A stretch of DNA of 64,000 bases from Methanobacterium_D sp040373355 (GCF_047495555.1 NZ_CP166866.1:1958001-2022000); one strand, 5' to 3'. Numbered from the stretch's first letter, positions 46,534 to 56,235 are shown. Notes: generated by a model not told the origin, from the letters alone. A program made the numbers and translations.

Positions 46534-46953
46534 TCAATGTCCTATAGGGTTATACGGCATTATTTGAATAATAATCATGTTATCTTTGTCAATATCCATG
46601 TATGGAACATCCCAGTAACCAGCCTGTGAAAATTCTGTATCATTAGTAACATCGAAATAATAATCTTCTGTATTAAAGTCGTCGAACAAATCCTCGTAAC
46701 CAATTGTAACTTTCGCTGTATAATTTTGTTCATGATATAGATAATTATCCCATCCAACTTTGAGCGCTACTTTATCTGGAAACTGAATCCCTTTAACATA
46801 TAAAACACCATAAGAAGGTGCAGTAAGGTATTCACTGTTTTTTAAATCCACATTATAGAAAGTAGTGGTATTTGTTGCAGAAACACCTTGAATACCTCCT
46901 ATTGCAGATACAACAACACATAATGCCAATAATGCTGCTATTTTTAGTTTCAA
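46534..46953 (-). CDS. Secreted beta-rich protein of unknown function
   Basis: A 139-residue protein with a clear signal peptide (LKIAALLALCVVVSAIGGIQGVSA, cleavage after Ala). The mature part is Tyr/Asp-rich and strand-rich (VLYVKGIQFPDKVALKVGWDNYLYHEQNYTAKVTIGYEDLF), without Cys. TATTGGAGGT-like sequence (GGGAGGTTGG) precedes ATG 46953. Probably surface-associated; family not recognised. Confidence 0.7.
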   Translation of the reverse strand: MKLKIAALLALCVVVSAIGGIQGVSATNTTTFYNVDLKNSEYLTAPSYGVLYVKGIQFPDKVALKVGWDNYLYHEQNYTAKVTIGYEDLFDDFNTEDYYFDVTNDTEFSQAGYWDVPYMDIDKDNMIIIQIMPYNPIGH

Positions 46954-47040
46954 TATCCAACCTCCCTATTAATTATATTAATAGTAGTAATCTTTATATA
47001 CTTAAACTTTTACATTATAATTGTAGGTGAAATTAATTTT

Positions 47041-47200
47041 TCACCTTCTTCATTTCGAATGTTTGATCAACTCTTCCCTAAATGCAGCCTATTTTTGATT
47101 ATGTTTTTTGCTGTTTTTGAGTTAAAATGAAAACAATTATATGTATAACCATGATAAATTTATAATTATAATTATAAAGACTCATACAAACCTAATTTTA
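47041..47200. repeat. Dispersed intergenic repeat R2 joined to the R1 end
   Basis: TTTGATCAACTCTTCCCTAA, TTTTTGCTGTTTTTGAG and GTATAACCATGATAAATTTA are followed by TATAATTATAAAGACTCATA (end of R1). The same composite order occurs at 56796-56950. Confidence 0.6.
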
Positions 47201-47358
47201 AAAATAAGGCATTTTTAAGCTTTTAAATGAACTAAATACTATTCTAAATAATACTACTTAAACTTATTAGTTATATAATAATTTATTTTTGGAATTTTAA
47301 GATATTTTCAGTATTTTTTGTATTAATAAACCATATATAGTTCTTAATGGACCATAAC

Positions 47359-47400
47359 TGTGAAAAAGGTCACAAAAATAAACGACAGACTTTTATATTA
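47359..47400 (+). promoter_or_regulatory. Second adhesin control region: TGTGA-N6-TCACA and TATA box
   Basis: TGTGAAAAAGGTCACA (47359-47374), followed after 16 bp by TTTTATATTA (47391-47400). Same dyad and same spacing as upstream of the first adhesin (38025), which suggests joint control. Confidence 0.7.
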
Positions 47401-47489
47401 ATCATTATACACTCTTACTTAGTTAAGCTGATATTATTCTGCTCTTAACAATGCTAATTAAGTTATAAAACATAAAGGAGGTGAAAAAG

Positions 47490-50450
47490 ATGATGAAACA
47501 AGAAAATACAGACAAAACAAAAAATAATCCTAAATCACTGCAAAATAAATTCATAATTCCTTTACTACTTTTAAGTTTAGTGTTGATCTTTTCATTTACT
47601 ATGGGCACTGTTTCAGCAGAATTTATGAGTCCTTCGCCAACATCTAATGTTATTTATGTGAATGGTTCAAATGGAAGCGATGATAACGACGGTCTTTCAT
47701 GGGAAACAGCAAAACTTAGCATTCTAAACGCAACAGGTACCGTAGATGAAAACGGTGAAATAAATATTGCAGACGGCCAATACACAGGTACATGCAATAC
47801 AAAAATCACGATTACCAAGAACATGACTATTACTGGCCAAAGCCAAACTGGCACAATCATAAATGGAACAGGGACTAACTGGATATTCAATATTGCCTAT
47901 GGTGTTAATGTTACAATCCAGAATTTAACACTAACCAACGGAACAACCCAAAACAATGGTGGTGCTATCTGGAATCCTGGAGGCATTCTTACCATAGAAA
48001 ACTGTAATTTTACAGGTAACAATGCAGGTTGGGGTGGTGCTATAGCTAGTTGGTATAGTAGTACTTTAACTGTAAGTAATTGTACTTTTACAGACAACAA
48101 TGCAAGTTATGGTGGTGGTGCTATTAATATGGATAGTAGTTCTACTACAATTAGAGATAGTGTCTTTATTAATAACCAAGCACAGTATTATGGTGGTGCA
48201 CTAGTAAATTGGAATAGCCAAATGACTGTCACAGGTTGTACTTTCACAGATAACTCTGCTATATCTCAAAATTGGTGGATTTATGGTGGTGGTGCCATCT
48301 TTAACACTGAAACTCTGACAGCTCATTTCAATAGATTCAACAATAATATCGCAGTAAATAATGAAGGTAATGCTATTAAAAATATGTATAGTGACCCTGT
48401 AAACGCCGAAAATAACTGGTGGGGTTCAAACAACCCAAACTGGACTAATCTGTTATCAGGAGTTACTAATCCTACAAACTGGGTTATTTTAACCATAAAT
48501 GCAACTCCAGATACTATTTACAACACACAAAACTCAACCATAACAGCAGACTTTAACCATATTAACGGTGGGGGAGATTTAACTGGTGTTCATATTCCTG
48601 ATGGGCCAATAACTTTAAGTACTTCGTGGGGAAGTTTCACAAGCTCTGGAATAACCCGTGAATTCACAGCAAATACTGTTAATGGTATTATAAGTGCTAC
48701 ATTCTTTGCTATTGAGGGTGCTGTAAATCCACTTTTTAATCCAGTGCGTGTTACTGCAACAGCTGATGGTTATACTACTAACGTTACGGAATCTGCTTAT
48801 ATAACAATTAACCCTGCTGCAGATATTTCAATAAATATAACATTTGAAGATACCAATCATAATCACATAAACAGTACAAATTATCGAGATAATGTTGTTA
48901 TTCATTTGAATGTGGCCAATAACGGTCCTGATATGGCTAACTGGGTGGTTATCAATGATGTTATCCCTCCAGAATTGGATGATAGTTCCTTCAATATAAT
49001 ATCGAACAGTCAATCGTGGGGTTATACTTATTATTACGGCTCTCAACGATTAACAATTTATGTGGGTGATATTGCAAATGGAACTTCATATGACTTTTGG
49101 ATTAATGTAACCAATGTAGGACATAATAACAACCTGATAACTAACATTGCACGTTTAAATACTACAGAAACAGAACTATATGATCCAAATCCAGATAACA
49201 ATAATTCAACTGCATCTTATACTGCAAATGCAGCAACTTATGTAACTATTTACAATGAATTCAGAAACCTTCCTTGGGGTAACATTATAAACACTGCCCA
49301 TTACAATGACAAAATATACGCTATAATAAAAGTACAAAATTTGGGTCCGGATTCTACTTCAGTTAATATATTAGATTCATTAACTGGTATTAATTGGACT
49401 GGTAACTATTATGTTCTATCAGGTTCAGTATATGCATTAGATCCAAATAATTGGGTATTAAATGATCCTATAAACACTTTCAATGGAAGCCATTGGAACA
49501 TGCCTAACTTTAGTTCTTTAATAGGAGGTAATGTAAAATGGCTTGCAATAGAAGGAAGTATAAACCAAACCGGTGAAAATGCCGTATCTAACTACGCAAA
49601 AATAATAAATCAAAGTGCATATGCATACGAAGGATATGATTCATCTACTGCATATCTAACAGCAAATCCTGCTCCAACCAGTTTAACTTTTAACAGTATT
49701 ACTGGTGATAAAGGTAAAACAGTGAATTTAAAAGCTACTTTAGTCGATACAACCCATGGTAATGTGCCGATTAGTGGTAAAATCATTATTTTCAAAGTGA
49801 ATGGTGTAACTGTAGGTAATGCAACTACAAACGCAAGTGGTGTGGCTACTTTACCATACTTAATTGATCTTGTAGGTGGTAATTACACTATAGATGCAAT
49901 ATTTGCTGGAGATAATGAATATGCGGCTGCTATAGGTAACGGAATACTCAAAGTAAACCAATCAAGCATCTATGTCCTTACAACAGTAAGTAAAACTAAC
50001 CCTACTGTTGGTGAAACCATAACCCTAAACTTCAAACTAGGTAATAATGGTCCAGATCCTGCAAATGACGTTGTATTTACTTACCGCATACCCGAGGGTA
50101 TGGAATTTGTAAGCTTAGAAACTGAACCAGGTTATCCTGCAGCAACTTATGACTCTGCAACTAGAACTGTAACTTGGAGTCTTGGAACAGTACCAATACT
50201 AGATCCATGGCTTAAAATTAATGTTAAAGTCCTAAACGCAGGAGTATTCAACATTAACCCTACAGTAACAACTTCAACCTACGATCCAAACTTAGCAACA
50301 AGTGTACAATCGGCTACTATTAATGCAGTGGCTCAGGCAAATGCAGTAAGCAACACTATTGGAATGCAAAACACGGGATTACCAATACCTATGCTTGTGT
50401 TAGCTTTACTTGGAGTGTTTGCTGGTTTAGTATTGCCAAGAAGGAAGTAA
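47490..50450 (+). CDS. Large surface adhesin: beta-helix, DUF11 and Ig-like domains
   Basis: 986 residues from ATG 47490 (GGAGGTG at 47477-47483; the GTG at 47481 is within it). Signal peptide ends near VSAEF. Beta-helix repeats (about 40-290; NNGGAIWN, NCNFTGNNAGWGGAI), the GPITLSTSWGSFTSSGI domain shared with 38167, then DUF11-type domains (NVANNGPDMANWVV, KVQNLGPDSTSVNI), an Ig-like domain (GKTVNLKATLVDTTHGNVPISGKIIIF), another DUF11 (FKLGNNGPDPANDVVF) and the C-terminal MQNTGLPIPMLVLALLGVFAGLVLP-RRK anchor. A long cell-surface adhesin; methanogens use such proteins for cell-cell contact. Confidence 0.93.
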   Translation: MMKQENTDKTKNNPKSLQNKFIIPLLLLSLVLIFSFTMGTVSAEFMSPSPTSNVIYVNGSNGSDDNDGLSWETAKLSILNATGTVDENGEINIADGQYTGTCNTKITITKNMTITGQSQTGTIINGTGTNWIFNIAYGVNVTIQNLTLTNGTTQNNGGAIWNPGGILTIENCNFTGNNAGWGGAIASWYSSTLTVSNCTFTDNNASYGGGAINMDSSSTTIRDSVFINNQAQYYGGALVNWNSQMTVTGCTFTDNSAISQNWWIYGGGAIFNTETLTAHFNRFNNNIAVNNEGNAIKNMYSDPVNAENNWWGSNNPNWTNLLSGVTNPTNWVILTINATPDTIYNTQNSTITADFNHINGGGDLTGVHIPDGPITLSTSWGSFTSSGITREFTANTVNGIISATFFAIEGAVNPLFNPVRVTATADGYTTNVTESAYITINPAADISINITFEDTNHNHINSTNYRDNVVIHLNVANNGPDMANWVVINDVIPPELDDSSFNIISNSQSWGYTYYYGSQRLTIYVGDIANGTSYDFWINVTNVGHNNNLITNIARLNTTETELYDPNPDNNNSTASYTANAATYVTIYNEFRNLPWGNIINTAHYNDKIYAIIKVQNLGPDSTSVNILDSLTGINWTGNYYVLSGSVYALDPNNWVLNDPINTFNGSHWNMPNFSSLIGGNVKWLAIEGSINQTGENAVSNYAKIINQSAYAYEGYDSSTAYLTANPAPTSLTFNSITGDKGKTVNLKATLVDTTHGNVPISGKIIIFKVNGVTVGNATTNASGVATLPYLIDLVGGNYTIDAIFAGDNEYAAAIGNGILKVNQSSIYVLTTVSKTNPTVGETITLNFKLGNNGPDPANDVVFTYRIPEGMEFVSLETEPGYPAATYDSATRTVTWSLGTVPILDPWLKINVKVLNAGVFNINPTVTTSTYDPNLATSVQSATINAVAQANAVSNTIGMQNTGLPIPMLVLALLGVFAGLVLPRRK

Positions 50451-50565
50451 TTTTAGGGGATTTAATGTCCTCTCACCAATTCTTTTTTTATTTTTAATTG
50501 TTAATAAAATTAAAATAATAAAGAAAGTATTGGGAATATAGAGAAAATTTAAAGGAACAAAATAA

Positions 50566-50720
50566 TCTATAATTTTTCATTTCAATACTTTGATCAATTC
50601 TTCCTTAAAGAGTACTTATTTTTGAATAGTTTTAGTGATTTAAGTTTAAAATGGAAAAGCAGTTAGATATTATTTTTAAATTAAGTTTTTATATTACTTT
50701 ATTCAATCTAAAATTATTAT
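50566..50720. repeat. Dispersed intergenic repeat R2, copy
   Basis: TATAATTTTTCATTTCAATA, CTTTGATCAATTCTTCCTTA and GTTTAAAATGGAAAAGCAGT, then TTTTTAAATTAAGTTTTTAT. The same extended form as at 51586. Confidence 0.6.
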
Positions 50721-50771
50721 TAAGTAAGATATTATAATGTTTTTTGTAATATAAAATGATAAGGTTTTAAA

Positions 50772-51476
50772 ATGGTAGAGTATAAACCTATTATAGCAGG
50801 AATGGTTTTTAGTTTAATATTTGGGCTAATTATTATATTTATTCCATCTTTAGGATTATTTACACGATTAATTTTAGGATTTTCTGTAATGATACTTGGT
50901 GGTTTAATTGCAGCATATATTACTGATGGAACTAATAAAGACGGTGGTGTTAATGGTGCAATGGCCGCTGGTTTTGGAGGTGCATTATTAGTTGTTCTAC
51001 TATTCTCATCTGACTTTGACAATGTATTTGAAACGCTTACAAGCATTTTTACTGGTCTTATTGTAGGTTTCCTTGTTGGAATGAACTTTGGAATTATTGG
51101 AGCGGTAATTGGAAACATGATTAAAAAAAATCCTCAAACACTATTTGAAAAGAGTAATGGATATTTAATTTGTAATAAATGTGGAGGATATTATGAACTT
51201 AAAGAAGGAGAATTACCTGAGGATTATGATTTAAATTGTGAATGCGGAGGCAAAATAGAATATAAAAAATCACTGCAATCAGATATAAAATTTAATTTTG
51301 ATAGAGTATTTGGATTAGGAGTTTTGCTTACTATAATAGGCGGAATACTGGTAATCTGTACAATTGGTGGAATAGACTTAGGTCGTGGACTTAGAAGAAT
51401 AGCACTTGGCTCATTTATGATTGGAATAATGATAATATTAGCATATTATTTTGAATCTAAGGGTGTTGATTGGTAA
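50772..51476 (+). CDS. DUF5518-like membrane protein fused to a zinc ribbon
   Basis: A 234-residue fusion: residues 1-120 are a four-helix DUF5518-type unit (GGLIAAYITDGTNKDGGVNGAMAAGFGG), residues about 132-160 a zinc ribbon (LICNKCGGYYELKEGELPEDYDLNCECGG), and the C-terminal part two more helices (VLLTIIGGILVICTIGG, MIGIMIILAYYF). The zinc ribbon sits on the cytoplasmic side by the positive-inside pattern. The architecture suggests a membrane sensor or adaptor. Confidence 0.75.
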   Translation: MVEYKPIIAGMVFSLIFGLIIIFIPSLGLFTRLILGFSVMILGGLIAAYITDGTNKDGGVNGAMAAGFGGALLVVLLFSSDFDNVFETLTSIFTGLIVGFLVGMNFGIIGAVIGNMIKKNPQTLFEKSNGYLICNKCGGYYELKEGELPEDYDLNCECGGKIEYKKSLQSDIKFNFDRVFGLGVLLTIIGGILVICTIGGIDLGRGLRRIALGSFMIGIMIILAYYFESKGVDW

Positions 51477-51530
51477 AAAATGAATATAACACATTAAAAT
51501 ACTTTAAAAATTATTCATAGCATCAAATTG

Positions 51531-51575
51531 CACAAGAAACTAAAGAAGAAATTTTGAAATTAATGGGAAAATAAA
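51531..51575 (+). pseudogene. Relic of a TPR-protein 3' end
   Basis: QETKEEILKLMGK-stop, matching the end of the TPR proteins at 54090 and 55319. Only this fragment remains, directly after the DUF5518-zinc-ribbon gene. Confidence 0.45.
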
Positions 51576-51585
51576 TTAATTTTTT

Positions 51586-51740
51586 AATCTTATAATTCTT
51601 CATTTCAAGACTTTGATCAATTCTTCTATAAATGCAACCTATTTTTGATTAGGATATTTGTTATTTTTGTATTAAAATGGAAAAGCCGTTACATATTATT
51701 TTTAAATTAAGTTTTTATATTACTTTATCTAATCTAATTT
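51586..51740. repeat. Dispersed intergenic repeat R2, copy
   Basis: TATAATTCTTCATTTCAAGA, CTTTGATCAATTCTTCTATA, TATTAAAATGGAAAAGCCGT and TTTTTAAATTAAGTTTTTAT, closely matching the copy at 50566-50720. Confidence 0.6.
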
Positions 51741-51765
51741 TAATCTGAATTAGATGGGTGAATAA

Positions 51766-53079
51766 GTGAACCAAAATAAAGCTATACCAATATTACTTGG
51801 AATTGGAATAACCTTAGGATTTTTAGCAAGTTACTTATGGTCTAATTCTCTTTTAGACATTTTTAATATGTCTATAGGAATTATGGTTCTTATAATTGGA
51901 TTTTATAATGAAAATAAAAAAAATAATTATTTAATAGCTTTATTCTGCGTTAATATAATCCAATGGTTTATTTTAATTTATATTTATTATAATCACATTA
52001 CAAAAACTGAGTTTTACTATTATTTAATTGGAGCATTATTATTTACAATAGTTTTAGCTGATCAAGTCCGCAAAAATAACCGAAAAGCAGAAGTAATTAA
52101 TTTAAAAGATAAAAGATCATTTCTTCTATTTACAGGAATAGTCATAATAATTGGTTGTTTAGCAGGTTTTATAGCTTATCTTTCATTCATATTCTTATAT
52201 GGAGTCACTTTAGGTTTAATGACCATTATAGTTGGATTTTATTATGAAGATAATAAATTGAATGTTTCAAATAATTATGCTAAAGTAATGGGATTTGTTT
52301 TAATATTACAATGGCTAATTTTCATTTTCTTCTTCCGCCAATTCTCAGGAGAAGACCTTGTAAATGCAATATCATTTTCCATGATGATTACCATCTATTT
52401 TTTAATTCAAATCCATAACATTAGTTTAATCTCCATTTCCAATAAGAAAAAAGAAATGATAGTTGGAATAGGTGCTATAATACTATTTATTACCCTTTTT
52501 GGAGCTTTTTACCAAATTGGATATACTCAATTCAATACTACTGAAAATAAAAATATAACAAACAGTTATTCTACTACTGCAGAAAATAAGAGCACAATAA
52601 GCGACATTTATTCTGTTACTGATGCAAGTTATAAAACTGATGCGAATATACTTATAAAATCATTTTCTGATTCAAGAATTAATTTTAATTATCCGGATAG
52701 CTGGATTGTAGACAAGCAATGGAACAGGATTACAGTATCTAAAGAAAAAGAAGAAAGTGACACTAAATTTCAAGTTCAAATAGAATATAATAACGGTAAA
52801 CCTGAGGAAGATATACTTAATCGCTTTATTGAAAATATCGAAAATAATTTAACAGAAAGTCCTAAAGCAACCTACAAAATTATAGTTGACAATAAAACAG
52901 CTTATGAGAATATTTATACTTTTACTGATTTTTATTCTGAAAAGTTAATAAAATATGCTGATATATTCCTTGTAAAAAATGATAAAAGTTATTATATATC
53001 CCTCCAAGCTCCTGATGAAGAATTTGATAAAGAAAAACCAAATTTTGCAGTTATTTTAAATAGTTTTAAAGTAAATTAA
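51766..53079 (+). CDS. Polytopic membrane protein with extracellular PsbP-like domain
   Basis: 437 residues from GTG 51766 (GGGTGA 6 nt upstream). About eight helices occupy residues 5-255 in two similar blocks (ITLGFLASYLWSNSLLDIFNMSIGIMVLIIGFYNENK and AGFIAYLSFIFLYGVTLGLMTIIVGFYYEDNK), so the membrane part is an internal duplication. The C-terminal 160 residues (SFSDSRINFNYPDSWIVDKQWNRITVSK...DKSYYISLQAP) resemble the PsbP/MOG1 alpha-beta fold and face outward. Followed within 10 bp by a TPR gene, so probably co-transcribed. Confidence 0.7.
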   Translation: MNQNKAIPILLGIGITLGFLASYLWSNSLLDIFNMSIGIMVLIIGFYNENKKNNYLIALFCVNIIQWFILIYIYYNHITKTEFYYYLIGALLFTIVLADQVRKNNRKAEVINLKDKRSFLLFTGIVIIIGCLAGFIAYLSFIFLYGVTLGLMTIIVGFYYEDNKLNVSNNYAKVMGFVLILQWLIFIFFFRQFSGEDLVNAISFSMMITIYFLIQIHNISLISISNKKKEMIVGIGAIILFITLFGAFYQIGYTQFNTTENKNITNSYSTTAENKSTISDIYSVTDASYKTDANILIKSFSDSRINFNYPDSWIVDKQWNRITVSKEKEESDTKFQVQIEYNNGKPEEDILNRFIENIENNLTESPKATYKIIVDNKTAYENIYTFTDFYSEKLIKYADIFLVKNDKSYYISLQAPDEEFDKEKPNFAVILNSFKVN

Positions 53080-53088
53080 GGTGATTTA

Positions 53089-54090
53089 ATGGGTTTGTTT
53101 GATAGGTTTAAAAGTGCTGACTCATGGCTTGATAAAGGAAATGTATTATTAGACCAAGGTAAGTTTGAAGAATCATTAGAATACTTTAATAAAGCTTTAA
53201 AGTTAGAACCTGAAAATGCACTGGCATTATGTCTTAAAGGAACTGCATTGGGAAAACTTGAAAGATATCAAGAATCTTTAGAATGTTGCAATAAATCATT
53301 AGAAATATATCCACTTGCTTTAGCTTGGTATTGTAAATATACAACTTTTAAAACACTGGGTAAATTTGAAGACTCCTTAAACTGTATTGATGAATTTTTA
53401 GAATTAAAACCAGAATATGCTGATGCTTGGTATATGAAAGGAAATACACTTACAGATTCCGGCATGTATAATGAAGCGATAGAATGTTATGAAGAAGCAC
53501 TTAAATTAAATCCTGAGTTTACTTATGCTTGGATTGTTAAAGGAAATGCTTTTTTATACCTTGAAAGATTTGAGGAAGCAATAGAAGCTTATGATCAAGC
53601 TTTAAAGATAGATCCTGATTATTTTGGCACATGGCAAAGCAAAGGAACAGCACTATTAAAATTAAAAAAATATGATGAAGCAGTAAAAAGTTATAATGAA
53701 TTCCTAAAAGTAAATCCAAAAGATATTGGTACGCTATTTAATAAAGGATATGCTTTAGGAGAGCTTGGGAAGTATCATGAAGCATTAGAAGCTTATAATC
53801 AATTATTAGAAATAAATTCTGATGATTTTGAAACATTATATAATAAATCTAATATTTTTTTAGAAATTGGTGAATATGAAGAAGCATTGAAATGGCTTGA
53901 TAAAGCACTCCAAGTAAGTCCTAATGATGCAGATACATGGAATGATAAGGGAATAACACTTAAAAAATCAGGTGAGTATAAAGAAGCATTAAAGTGTTTT
54001 GAAACAGTTTTAGAATTATATCCCAACCATGAATCTGCTTTAAAAGCTAAAGAAGAAATTTTAAAGTTGATTGAAATTAAGGTGATGTAA
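53089..54090 (+). CDS. TPR-repeat protein (333 aa)
   Basis: Nine or so tandem 34-residue tetratricopeptide repeats of the form W-x-KGNxLxxLGxYxEALExYxKALELxPxN (e.g. AWYMKGNTLTDSGMYNEAIECYEEALKLNPEF). No signal peptide, so cytoplasmic; TPR arrays are protein-binding scaffolds. AAGGTGATTTA precedes ATG 53089. Its stop overlaps the start of a second TPR gene (TAATG, 54088-54092), so the two are translationally coupled. Confidence 0.9.
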   Translation: MGLFDRFKSADSWLDKGNVLLDQGKFEESLEYFNKALKLEPENALALCLKGTALGKLERYQESLECCNKSLEIYPLALAWYCKYTTFKTLGKFEDSLNCIDEFLELKPEYADAWYMKGNTLTDSGMYNEAIECYEEALKLNPEFTYAWIVKGNAFLYLERFEEAIEAYDQALKIDPDYFGTWQSKGTALLKLKKYDEAVKSYNEFLKVNPKDIGTLFNKGYALGELGKYHEALEAYNQLLEINSDDFETLYNKSNIFLEIGEYEEALKWLDKALQVSPNDADTWNDKGITLKKSGEYKEALKCFETVLELYPNHESALKAKEEILKLIEIKVM

Positions 54091-55319
54091 TGGAAATAAT
54101 ATATGTATTGAAAAATATTTACTATGATAATAAAGGCCACAGATTACTAAAACAGGAAAAATATGAAGAATCCGTTAAATATTTTAATAAGGCCTTAAAA
54201 GCTTATCCAATTGACAGGATATCGTGGTATAATAAAGGTTATGCTTTATATAACCTTGAAAGATACAGTGAAGCGTTAGAAGCATTTAATAGCGCTTTAA
54301 ATATTAATCCAGAATATATTAAAGCCATATCTTATAAAGCTAACAGCTTAGCAGAACTTCAAAAATATGAAGAATCATTAGAATACCATAATAAACTCTT
54401 ACAAATTGACTTAGAATATCCAAATGGTTGTTATAATAAAGGTATTGTCCTTTCAAGAATAGGAAAACCTAAAGAAGCAATTAAATGTTTTGATAAAGCT
54501 TTAGAAATTGATCCTGATAATATCGATACATTATATCATAAAGGATTATTTCTTGATGTAATTATGAAGGATCATCAAGAAGCATTAGACTGTTTTAATA
54601 AAATCTTGGAATTAGACCCAAAAAATATCAATGCTCTTTACAGTAAAGGCATTAGTTTTGGAATAAAAAAAAAGTATGCTGAAGCACTTGGATGTTTCAT
54701 TAAAGCCCTTAAATTAGACCCAGAAAATGCAAAATTAGTAATATCTAAGGGCAATGCGCTTATGAATCTTGAAAAGTATGAAGAAGCAATAGAACAATTT
54801 AATATAGCATTAAAAATTAATTCAAAGAGCAAAGAAGATTATGATAAAGAAATTGAAACTGATGCCTTATATTTTATAGCTTTAAGCCTTGAAAAACTTG
54901 AAAGCTATATGGAAGCAATAGAAGCCTATGATAAAGCGTTGGAAATAAATCCAAATAATAGTTATGTATGGAATGGGAAGGGATACACACTTGCAAAACA
55001 ACTCAAAAAATACAATGAAGCTCTTAAATGCATTGATAGGGCCCTGGAACTTAATCCAGAAGATGCTAATACATTAGACAGTAAAGGATACATCTTATTA
55101 GGATTAGGAAAACCAGAAGAAGCACTAAAATATTACCAAAAAGCAGTAGAAATAAATCCACAAGACAAAGAAATACAGTACAATAAAGGAAAACCGCATC
55201 AAAAACTCCAACAATATGAAGAAGCCTTTAAGTGCTATGAAAAAGCTTTAGAATTAGATCCTAATTTTGAACCTGCTTTAGAAGCTAAAGAAGAAGTTTT
55301 AAAGCTAATGGAAAAGTAA
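54090..55319 (+). CDS. TPR-repeat protein (409 aa)
   Basis: About eleven TPR units (SWYNKGYALYNLERYSEALEAFNSALNINPEY and similar), with one longer, less regular unit (KEDYDKEIETDALYFIALSLEKLES). The C-terminus LEAKEEVLKLMEK is the sequence that recurs as short relics at 44652 and 51531. Coupled to the TPR gene upstream by an overlapping stop-start; paralogous along its length. Likely works with the preceding membrane and PsbP-like protein as a scaffold. Confidence 0.9.
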   Translation: MEIIYVLKNIYYDNKGHRLLKQEKYEESVKYFNKALKAYPIDRISWYNKGYALYNLERYSEALEAFNSALNINPEYIKAISYKANSLAELQKYEESLEYHNKLLQIDLEYPNGCYNKGIVLSRIGKPKEAIKCFDKALEIDPDNIDTLYHKGLFLDVIMKDHQEALDCFNKILELDPKNINALYSKGISFGIKKKYAEALGCFIKALKLDPENAKLVISKGNALMNLEKYEEAIEQFNIALKINSKSKEDYDKEIETDALYFIALSLEKLESYMEAIEAYDKALEINPNNSYVWNGKGYTLAKQLKKYNEALKCIDRALELNPEDANTLDSKGYILLGLGKPEEALKYYQKAVEINPQDKEIQYNKGKPHQKLQQYEEAFKCYEKALELDPNFEPALEAKEEVLKLMEK

Positions 55320-55350
55320 TTATGTGATTGATTGAAATTAAGTGTTAACA

Positions 55351-55695
55351 ATGAAAAAATATAGTACAATTAAAGCAGTGCTAATAGGATACATCATAGC
55401 CGTTATTTTAGTATTTATTTTACCCAATATTCCATTATCCGACTATTTAACAGCAATTATACTTGTTTTAGGTGGATTTATAGCTACATACTTATCTACG
55501 GATAACGAAGCAAGAATTGGGTTATATGAAGGATTGTTATATACCCTATCCACATTACCAATACTGTTAATTTCTGCAACTCAATTAACGCTTTATACGA
55601 TATTATTTTTAGTTTCAATACCAATTTTAGCTTATATTGGAGGGTTTGCAGCTAAACAGTTGAGATTACGCTTAGACAATGCCAACAAAATTTGA
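55351..55695 (+). CDS. DUF5518-like small membrane protein (114 aa), twin of 45099
   Basis: MKKYSTIKAVLIGYIIAVILVFILPNI...GGFIATYLSTDNEARIGLYEGLLYTLSTLPILLIS...GGFAAKQLRLRLDN, close to the gene at 45099-45455 over its full length and with the same upstream sequence (GTGTTAACAATG). It follows the TPR pair by about 30 bp, which is the order that the relic at 44652 implies for the other copy. Confidence 0.8.
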   Translation: MKKYSTIKAVLIGYIIAVILVFILPNIPLSDYLTAIILVLGGFIATYLSTDNEARIGLYEGLLYTLSTLPILLISATQLTLYTILFLVSIPILAYIGGFAAKQLRLRLDNANKI

Positions 55696-55718
55696 GTTAT
55701 GTTTCTTGTAAAAATGAA

Positions 55719-56105
55719 TTAAAATGGAAGTGGGGGGATATAAATAAATCTTTTATAACCTGCAGCACCTCCAGCAAACGCACAAAAAGTAATTATAAAA
55801 GTGAAAAAGCCAAGAACTCTAATTTGATCTATATAAGTAACTCCATTATTTGGTACAGTTACAACTAAAATTATGCTAATTATTAATGATACGATTAAAC
55901 CTTCAAAAATTGAATATATTAATTTTCTTTCTATAATAAAATAAGTAGCTATAAATCCTCCAGTAGGGAAAGAAAATCCTATTAAAAGCCACCCTATTAT
56001 ACTATATTCACTTGGATTACTAATAATTAAAAATCCAACACAGAGCATAGTTAGTGTTACGATAACTCCTGCAGATATTGCAATTTTTGAATTTAATTTT
56101 CGCAT
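55719..56105 (-). CDS. Small four-helix membrane protein, DUF5518-related
   Basis: A 128-residue protein (SKIAISAGVIVTLTMLCVGFLIIS, PTGGFIATYFIIERKLIYSIFEGLIVSLIISIIL, GFFTFIITFCAFAGGAAGYKRF). The GGFIATY...IYSIFEGL pattern relates it to the neighbouring DUF5518-like genes, though it is more divergent. Convergent with 55351. Function unknown. Confidence 0.65.
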   Translation of the reverse strand: MRKLNSKIAISAGVIVTLTMLCVGFLIISNPSEYSIIGWLLIGFSFPTGGFIATYFIIERKLIYSIFEGLIVSLIISIILVVTVPNNGVTYIDQIRVLGFFTFIITFCAFAGGAAGYKRFIYIPPLPF

Positions 56106-56149
56106 AAGATCTAATTATGATAGCAATAATATTAAATTAATTGTTTCAA

Positions 56150-56235
56150 TTAATCTATAATTCTTCATTTCCAAACATTGATCACTCTTCGTTAAAGACT
56201 ACTTAATTTTGATTAGGTTATGTGCTGTTTTTTAA
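56150..56235. repeat. Dispersed intergenic repeat R2, copy
   Basis: TATAATTCTTCATTTCCAAA, CATTGATCACTCTTCGTTAA and TTAATTTTGATTAGGTTATG; short copy. Confidence 0.55.

Noticed and set aside
53537..54140. Minus-strand frames opposite the TPR genes
   Set aside because: Antisense shadows created by the repetitive TPR codons; no start signal or recognisable product.
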